In this document: positions 53,123 through 58,470 of the stretch, piece by piece
How positions within the stretch are numbered: position 1 is the stretch's first letter
How the letters are laid out: each line of letters opens with the position of its first letter
From: an uncultured Aureispira sp.
GTDB lineage: Bacteria > Bacteroidota > Bacteroidia > Chitinophagales > Saprospiraceae
Direction: 5' to 3'
Length of the DNA: 58,470 nucleotides
Assembly (NCBI GenBank): GCA_905480485.1
Contig: CAJQQM010000007.1
Location: forward strand, 1 to 58,470
Notes under the pieces: model-generated
What the model saw: only the letters and a program-made list of their open reading frames with translations
Databases searched by the model: none
What the model was told of the DNA's origin: nothing
Position numbers and translations under genes: made by a program

Positions 53123-53815
53123 ATGAAGGTATTAATTGTTGATGATGAACCACTAGCACAAGAAATCCTTGTTTCTTATGTTGGAAAATTCCCAGAAATT
53201 CAGCTTATTGCCACTTGCAACAATGCGATTGAAGCCAAAGAGATAATAAATAACGAAGCCGTTGACCTTATTTTGTTAGATATACAGATGCCCAAAATTT
53301 CGGGTATTGAATTTCTTAAAACCTTAGAAAATCCTCCCATGATTATTTTAACCACCGCGTTTTCGGACTATGCGTTGGATGCTTATGCCTTGAATGTCAT
53401 CGATTATTTATTAAAACCAATATCCTTTGAGCGTTTTGCTAAAGCCATCAAAAAAGCGTTGCAACAGCTAGCACAAGAAACAAACACGACTGTTTCTGCT
53501 GATTTTATATTTGTCAAGGCAGACAAAAAACTAATAAAGGTGTTTTTTAAGGATTTGCGCTATATCGAAGGCCTAAAAGATTACGTAATTTTACACGTCG
53601 ACAACAAACGAATTGTTACACTTCAGACCATGAAAAGTCTTGAAACAAAACTACCGTCATCCATTTTTATGCGGATTCACCGTTCTTATATTATTAATAT
53701 AGGCAACATCGATATCCTAGAAGGCAATAGCATACATATCGGTAACAAAATGATTCCAATCGGCAAAAATTACAAAGAAATGTTGTTGCAAATTATCAAT
53801 AAAAATCGCTTATAG
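53123..53815 (+). CDS. LytTR-family response regulator
   Basis: A 230-aa regulator partner of the LytS kinase. The receiver domain (1-120) has acidic residues D7/D8, phosphoacceptor D53 (LLDIQMP) and the conserved K98 (LLKPIS). The LytTR DNA-binding domain (about 130-228) has DFIFVKADKKLIKVFFKDL, RYIEGLKDYVILH and FMRIHRSYIINI, the usual features. LytTR proteins bind paired direct repeats upstream of their targets. The next gene is 21 bases away. Confidence 0.95.
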   Translation: MKVLIVDDEPLAQEILVSYVGKFPEIQLIATCNNAIEAKEIINNEAVDLILLDIQMPKISGIEFLKTLENPPMIILTTAFSDYALDAYALNVIDYLLKPISFERFAKAIKKALQQLAQETNTTVSADFIFVKADKKLIKVFFKDLRYIEGLKDYVILHVDNKRIVTLQTMKSLETKLPSSIFMRIHRSYIINIGNIDILEGNSIHIGNKMIPIGKNYKEMLLQIINKNRL

Positions 53816-53836
53816 TTATAAAAATGAGCTTATTGT

Positions 53837-55447
53837 ATGGAACAAAACCAAAAATATTATTTATTCCAGCTTATAAAATCACTATCGACTGCAGAAAAAG
53901 GCTATGTAAAAAAACATAGCAAAAAAACAGTGAACAACCCCTCTTACATTAAGTTACTAGAGGCTATTGATCGTCAAGATACCTATGACGAACAAAGGCT
54001 AAAAAAGAAATTTAGGAATGAAAAATGGGTTAAACAATTCTCCGTTGCAAAAAACTATCTAATTAAGGTAATCCTTAAAAACCTACGTGCTTTTAATGCA
54101 GAATCGAGTAACAATTTTAGAGTTCATGAACTCTTGCTCGAAATTGAGCTTTTGTACAAAAAACGAATGATTGGTTTGTGTGAACGATTGCTTCATCGTT
54201 GCAAAAAAATTGTCCTTGATTGTCAGCTGTTTCATCACGCAGAAGAATTAGCCTATTGGGAATTCAAACTAACTGTTTTGTCTCCTTATAACAAAGTCAT
54301 GGACCAAAAAATGAAGGCTATTAATCGCTTCGCCCTTGACGGATTAGATGCTGCACGTCTACTCAGCGCCTACCGTCATTTGGCTTATGAAGTACATCGA
54401 TATACCTTTAAAGACGGCTACAGTCGGGCTGAAACTTCGATTCAAGTCGCACATGAATTTAGCCAACATCCGCTACTTATCAAGCCTCCGCCCCAATCAA
54501 ATGTCAAAGCCTTGGGTAGATATTGGAATACCTGGCATAAAGTACATGAAATAAACACCGATTTTGTGCAAGGATACAAAGCAAGTAAAGCCCTAGTTGA
54601 ACTTATACAACGTAATCCGAAGGTGTTTGGTGATACGATTATGTCAACTATTATTCCTGCCTATTATAACTTATTAGCCTGTGCGATAGTCTTAAATCAA
54701 GAAATTATTTTTTTTAATCACCTCGCTAAATTACAGCAAATCCCTGAATTTTATCAAAACAATAGCCGAAGTGTACAAAAGCTAAGTTATTTTTATAGTG
54801 TAACCTTAGAATTACAATTTTATACCCACAATGGCCACTTTGACTTATGTGATGCTGTCCTCGAAAAGGCAGTTAATATCATTGAAAATGAAGACCTCAA
54901 AAATTTTGGACTCGCAATTTATCACATTGAATTATGCTATTGCATTGCCTATGCTTATTTTGGAAAAGGGGCCTATCAAGCGTCGGATGATTGGGTACTA
55001 AAAACACTTGAAAATGAAAAAGAAAATATTCGGCAAGATCTAATTTGTATGGCACATTTGCTGCATTTAGTTAATCATGCAGAACTTGGCGCCTTTAGAT
55101 ACTTAGATTATAAGCTTAGAAACAGCTACAATTTTATCAAAAAGATGGAAAAAATACACCGATTTGAACGTATAGCGCTCGAATTTTTGAGGAAATTAAT
55201 TTATTTAAAAGACAGTTCCGAATTTATAAAATTGGTTAAGATATATTTGCAAAAATTTAGAGCATTGGAAAATGATCCTTTCGAACGAATGATACTGATG
55301 AATTTTGATATCATCAGTTACCTAGAAAGCAAGCTTAAAGGACAAGTTTTTGTTAGGATTGCCAAATCAAGAAGACATGCCAAAAATTTAGCACTAGATC
55401 AAATTGGAGATTTCTGGACAATGCCAAAAACCAATATTAAGCCCTAA
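53837..55447 (+). CDS. Bacteroidota helical-repeat protein, paralogue of the 10911 gene
   Basis: A 536-aa mostly helical protein without signal or membrane segment. The first 90 residues (YLFQLIKSLSTAEKGYVKK, DTYDEQRLKKKFRNE, VAKNYLIKVILKNLRAF) match those of the protein at 10911-12455. The remainder looks like degenerate TPRs. It starts 21 bases after the LytTR regulator stop, so kinase, regulator and this protein form a probable three-gene operon and it may be part of the same signalling chain. Function unknown. Confidence 0.8.
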   Translation: MEQNQKYYLFQLIKSLSTAEKGYVKKHSKKTVNNPSYIKLLEAIDRQDTYDEQRLKKKFRNEKWVKQFSVAKNYLIKVILKNLRAFNAESSNNFRVHELLLEIELLYKKRMIGLCERLLHRCKKIVLDCQLFHHAEELAYWEFKLTVLSPYNKVMDQKMKAINRFALDGLDAARLLSAYRHLAYEVHRYTFKDGYSRAETSIQVAHEFSQHPLLIKPPPQSNVKALGRYWNTWHKVHEINTDFVQGYKASKALVELIQRNPKVFGDTIMSTIIPAYYNLLACAIVLNQEIIFFNHLAKLQQIPEFYQNNSRSVQKLSYFYSVTLELQFYTHNGHFDLCDAVLEKAVNIIENEDLKNFGLAIYHIELCYCIAYAYFGKGAYQASDDWVLKTLENEKENIRQDLICMAHLLHLVNHAELGAFRYLDYKLRNSYNFIKKMEKIHRFERIALEFLRKLIYLKDSSEFIKLVKIYLQKFRALENDPFERMILMNFDIISYLESKLKGQVFVRIAKSRRHAKNLALDQIGDFWTMPKTNIKP

Positions 55448-55544
55448 AAATACACCAATTACTTCTACTTTTGAACAGTGGTTTCTTGCTAGCTTCTGAG
55501 GTATTTCACCTCACAGTATAGCGCATAATTAGGATATTATGATT

Positions 55545-56192
55545 TCACAAAACTAGTGTATGGTCATAATCTAGGGTGTATCGTTCTTCTAGTGAAAGCA
55601 AGGCAAATCCTGCCCCCTGACTTGCGCATTCTTCTTGAATTAAGGCGCAGCAACTTCTGATATTTTTGGAATCCAGGTGCGAAAATGGCTCATCCATGAT
55701 CAAAAATTCAAATGGTTGACAAAGCGCACGAACAATAGCAACCCGTTGCTGCTGACCATAAGACATACGTCCACAAGGTTTTTGGAGTAAATCATTGATT
55801 CCTAAACGTTGGCACATTGATTCAATTTCCTTGATGCTTTTGTGTTCTGTCAAACTGTTTTTAAGAAGGATATTGTCCATAGCGCTTAAAGCTGCAAAAA
55901 GTCTTAAGTCTTGAAAAACGACCGAAATTTTATGTTGCCGTATCCTTGACCAAGTATCCACCGAAAGTGTTTTTAGCACATGAATTTCACCCTCCAATTC
56001 TAGGGATATTCCCCCTTGATAATCGTTGCGAAGTCCGTATAAAATATGCTGTAATGTTGTTTTCCCAGAGCCTGAAGGGGCCTCTAAAAAATATTTCTTA
56101 GTGCAATCCAAGCTTTGTTTGCAAGACCAAATATCAGAATCTTTTATTTTATCGAGCAGTGGTAAAGGCAGTAAATTATCAAGAAAGAACAT
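55545..56192 (-). CDS. Divergent ABC transporter ATPase (LolD/MacB-like) lacking the H-loop histidine
   Basis: A 215-aa ABC ATPase. Walker A APSGSGKTT (38-46), Q-loop Q94 (VFQDLRLF), signature MSYGQQQR (143-150, degenerate from LSGGQ), Walker B FLIMDE with E168 and D-loop SHLD are present. Two things are unusual: the N-terminal strand with the aromatic A-loop residue is missing or replaced by a different sequence (MFFLDNLLPLPLL), and at the end, where ABC proteins have VTHD, this reads LLSLEE, so the switch histidine is absent. No permease gene is adjacent. It may have low or regulated ATPase activity, or work together with a distant membrane partner. Confidence 0.8.
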   Translation of the reverse strand: MFFLDNLLPLPLLDKIKDSDIWSCKQSLDCTKKYFLEAPSGSGKTTLQHILYGLRNDYQGGISLELEGEIHVLKTLSVDTWSRIRQHKISVVFQDLRLFAALSAMDNILLKNSLTEHKSIKEIESMCQRLGINDLLQKPCGRMSYGQQQRVAIVRALCQPFEFLIMDEPFSHLDSKNIRSCCALIQEECASQGAGFALLSLEERYTLDYDHTLVL

Positions 56193-56310
56193 AAGAAAGT
56201 AGTCAAATATTAAACTTATTGATGGATAAACGAAAGCAAGATACGGTAGTAAAATTATGCCTGTATTTCTAAAAGTAAAAATAATTATTTAGCTGCTCAA
56301 AAAGTAGACA

Positions 56311-57204
56311 TTAATTTTGAACTGACTTATAATAAAACCCAAGCCCCAAAGAAGGCCCTTGCTGTACATTATTGGCCCATAAGCCTCCGCCTATAGAGAT
56401 TTGAATGCCCCAATTCGCTTTAATTTCAATCATCGATTTGATATTCAAGGCAACATAGTTTTGATTGTTTATGTACAAACCTGTTTGTATAGATTCTGTC
56501 GATTGCGGTATATCGGGCTTTCCAGGCCAACAATAAACCGTTGCTATTTGAAAAGCCAAGCAAAATTTTTTACCAATTTTCCAGCCAATCTCATAATCAA
56601 ATATCCATTGATGTGCATAATTATGACTACGAAACTGAATGCCAGAAGTACAACTTGTATACAACTTTTGATAACTATACCCGGCACTCAAATGAGGATA
56701 AAATGAAAAACAAGGATAGGCTGTCCTCAGTTTAGTTGCTTGATTATACGTTTGAATAGCTGTTGGAAAAGCCGTCGAATAATGACCAGAAAAAACCCAG
56801 CGATTATTACGCCACAAAAGATATTGAACAGAAAGGGCAACATTACTAAAGTCAGCCAAAAAGCCAGCTGATGCAGTATCCGCTGCCGGTGCAATTTGAC
56901 CCGAAGAAAGACCAACAGAAGGCCGAATAGACTGACTCGTAGCAACAAACTTAAACGGTACGTTTACAGACACTGTCCACTTGTTGCTGATGCCGTAGGC
57001 TGCGTATGCCTGAACGGTAACATCCAGCACATGACGGTGCAACAAACGAGTTTTGTAAGGACTAAAATGTAAGCGGTCGACAGGTGGAATAGTATAAAAA
57101 CCCCACTGAAAATACAGTTGTTTTTTAGCAAGCGGCCAAGTACCCGTTGACCTAGCACGAAACCCAATAGACAATAGGAACAATAATATTAAAAGCTTCA
57201 TCAT
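56311..57204 (-). CDS. Probable outer-membrane beta-barrel or periplasmic protein
   Basis: A 297-aa protein with signal MMKLLILLFLLSIGFRARS. The mature sequence alternates hydrophobic and polar residues with many aromatic residues (LYFQWGFYTIPP, FSGHYSTAFP, GYSYQKLYTS), ending in GLGFYYKSVQN, fitting a beta-barrel of 10-12 strands. No family is recognised. It is 48 bases downstream of the TlpA-like gene on the same strand, so it may be co-transcribed with it. Confidence 0.65.
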   Translation of the reverse strand: MMKLLILLFLLSIGFRARSTGTWPLAKKQLYFQWGFYTIPPVDRLHFSPYKTRLLHRHVLDVTVQAYAAYGISNKWTVSVNVPFKFVATSQSIRPSVGLSSGQIAPAADTASAGFLADFSNVALSVQYLLWRNNRWVFSGHYSTAFPTAIQTYNQATKLRTAYPCFSFYPHLSAGYSYQKLYTSCTSGIQFRSHNYAHQWIFDYEIGWKIGKKFCLAFQIATVYCWPGKPDIPQSTESIQTGLYINNQNYVALNIKSMIEIKANWGIQISIGGGLWANNVQQGPSLGLGFYYKSVQN

Positions 57205-57252
57205 AGCAAGCTATAAAAAGCCAAGTTGATAGAGCCTGACTTTTATGTTTGA

Positions 57253-58470
57253 TTAACTTCCAAACAATTCTTTTAGTTTGGCTTCTAAGGCAGTACCTCT
57301 TAGTTTTTTGGCCAATACTTTGCCTTCTTTATCGACCAAAACAGTGTAAGGTATACCCCTAACGCCGTAAGGCTTGGCAAGTGCCGAACTCCAACCTTTT
57401 AAATCACTGATATGATGCCAGCTAAGATTATCTTTTTTGATTGCCGCCTCCCATTTCGCTTTGTTATTATCTAAAGAAACACCGAGAATATCAAATCCTT
57501 TATCTTTGTATTTGTTGTACAAACGTACAACGTTTGGGTTTTCGCGACGACAAGGACCACACCAAGAAGCCCAAAAGTCAATCAAAACATATTTCCCTCT
57601 TAACGATTTAAGGTCCATTTTTTTACCTTCAGGAGTGTTCCCGACAATATTAATGGCCTCTTCTCCAACCCCTGCAGCACCACGTAATTCAATCAATTTA
57701 TCCTGGACAAACTTATCGAGCATGGCATAGTCTCCTTGAAATTTATCTAAATATATTTTACCGTATTTAGTAAATGCAGGGTTGTTTTTAGTCATTGTAC
57801 CAAACATGGTGGCTACTAGCATCGGTTTGAAATTTGGGGAGCTATCGGGCAGGGCAGCAAACATAGTATCTAAAGCAGCATTCTGTGCGGTCGTACTCAA
57901 GCCAACCTTGGATAAGGCCGAAGCATAATTCTTGATATTTTCGTAATAAAAAGGCAAGCGAGCATAAGTACTGTCATCAAAGTCGATATATTTCAAATAC
58001 GCATCAGCAAAATAAGCCCCTTCTGACTGTCCGACTTTGGCATGATTCTGAAAACTCTGAAAGCTATTAAAAGCCATAATTCTAGCCAATTCAGGATTTG
58101 TTTTTTGTAGAGAATCCAATAAATCTAATTTGATTTTATCTTCAGAAGCCATCTTGGCGCGAATATCATTGCGCTTGGAAGCATTGGTTTTGGCTGCATT
58201 GTAGTCGGTAACCAAGCCCATATATACTTGATTTTGTTGTTGTATACGCTCCAACAAGACATCTAATGCCTGATTCAAATCAGACACTTTAGGAGCTAGG
58301 CTACTCAAGCTAGACCCTTTGGTCTCGAGCAGTATAGTAGGTTCAGTACCCATCAAGAATGGCTTCAAATCACTCAAGCTTGTACCAACATAATACATTC
58401 CACTCGGCATAGCAGAAAGGGTAAAGTTGGCCGTCCATCCATTGGCAGTTTTGTTGAAGGCTACCTTATT
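57253..58470 (-). CDS. TlpA-like thioredoxin-family protein (5' end outside window)
   Basis: A periplasmic disulfide reductase with the thioredoxin motif WASWCGPC in its C-terminal domain, followed by the usual FDILGVSLD and the cis-proline GIPYTVLVD segment. The preceding 220 residues are helical, like the extra N-terminal domain of many Bacteroidota TlpA proteins. The frame stays open to the right edge: 20 codons before the first ATG (58410) are also coding-like (NKVAFNKTANGW), so the gene continues outside the window and this ATG is not the start. It may reduce periplasmic thiols, for example apocytochrome c. Confidence 0.92.
   Translation of the reverse strand, partial: NKVAFNKTANGWTANFTLSAMPSGMYYVGTSLSDLKPFLMGTEPTILLETKGSSLSSLAPKVSDLNQALDVLLERIQQQNQVYMGLVTDYNAAKTNASKRNDIRAKMASEDKIKLDLLDSLQKTNPELARIMAFNSFQSFQNHAKVGQSEGAYFADAYLKYIDFDDSTYARLPFYYENIKNYASALSKVGLSTTAQNAALDTMFAALPDSSPNFKPMLVATMFGTMTKNNPAFTKYGKIYLDKFQGDYAMLDKFVQDKLIELRGAAGVGEEAINIVGNTPEGKKMDLKSLRGKYVLIDFWASWCGPCRRENPNVVRLYNKYKDKGFDILGVSLDNNKAKWEAAIKKDNLSWHHISDLKGWSSALAKPYGVRGIPYTVLVDKEGKVLAKKLRGTALEAKLKELFGS

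Noticed and set aside
55497-55513. TGAGGT/ACCTCA hairpin after the helical-repeat gene
   Set aside because: Only six base pairs and no T run on either strand, so it does not qualify as a terminator.

Overview
The window comes from a member of the Bacteroidota. The evidence is three large secreted proteins ending in type IX secretion (T9SS) sorting domains with SprB-type repeats, a LytS/LytTR pair, a bifunctional RibBA, a TIGR03032 protein, several Bacteroidota-type lipoproteins, generally weak Shine-Dalgarno sites, and at least one promoter of the Bacteroidota form (TTTG, 19 bases, TAnnTTTG). AT-rich sequence and the style of the surface proteins suggest a marine, Saprospira-like lineage, but there is no marker here to fix the genus. 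I found no tRNA, rRNA, transposase, phage module or CRISPR array. It reads as ordinary chromosome with some accessory content.

Layout. 1-6.3 kb: the C-terminal half of an ABC-F protein (cut by the window edge), an SRPBCC protein, then a leftward group of alpha/beta hydrolase, adenylate kinase, membrane glycosyltransferase and ribBA, closed by a strong terminator, with a membrane protein upstream. 6.5-19.6 kb: a surface-protein region with three T9SS cargo proteins (1402, 1065 and 798 aa) built from MAM-like, fibronectin-III, CARDB-like and SprB modules. Between the first two lie a Bacteroidota helical-repeat protein and a glycosyltransferase. 19.6-21.4 kb: two leftward lipoproteins, one a methionine-R-sulfoxide reductase. 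21.6-25.9 kb: a rightward operon of AidB-like acyl-CoA dehydrogenase, enoyl-CoA hydratase and a split AtuA (two genes), suggesting branched or isoprenoid acyl-CoA breakdown. 25.9-31.6 kb: LRR protein, orphan thiH, a possible DNA polymerase III psi-like protein, ilvE, and an AtoE short-chain fatty acid carrier with an extra external domain. 31.6-36.5 kb: GH3 glycosidase, exported class V aminotransferase, UMF1-type transporter.

36.6-48.7 kb: two secreted proteins sharing a C-terminal region, a cold-shock protein, a long LOG-like protein, an S74 autoprocessing surface protein, a gene-poor stretch with a candidate 28-aa membrane peptide, YqgE, a TIGR03032 propeller-like protein, an NhaC-type antiporter carrying a cysteine-containing external domain, a lipoprotein and an AMACR-like CoA racemase/transferase. 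49-58.5 kb: orphan ccmB, a SpoU rRNA methyltransferase, a CFA-family methyltransferase that looks like the eukaryotic sphingolipid C9-methyltransferases, a LytS kinase, LytTR regulator and helical-repeat trio, a divergent ABC ATPase, an outer-membrane-like protein and a TlpA-type thioredoxin (cut by the right edge).

The points most worth following are the sphingolipid-methyltransferase-like protein, the LytS/LytTR/helical-repeat trio with a paralogue 43 kb away next to the T9SS genes, the split AtuA operon with a hydratase lacking one catalytic Glu, and several fused or inserted external domains on transporters. I did not find a clearly new multi-gene defence or mobile system.
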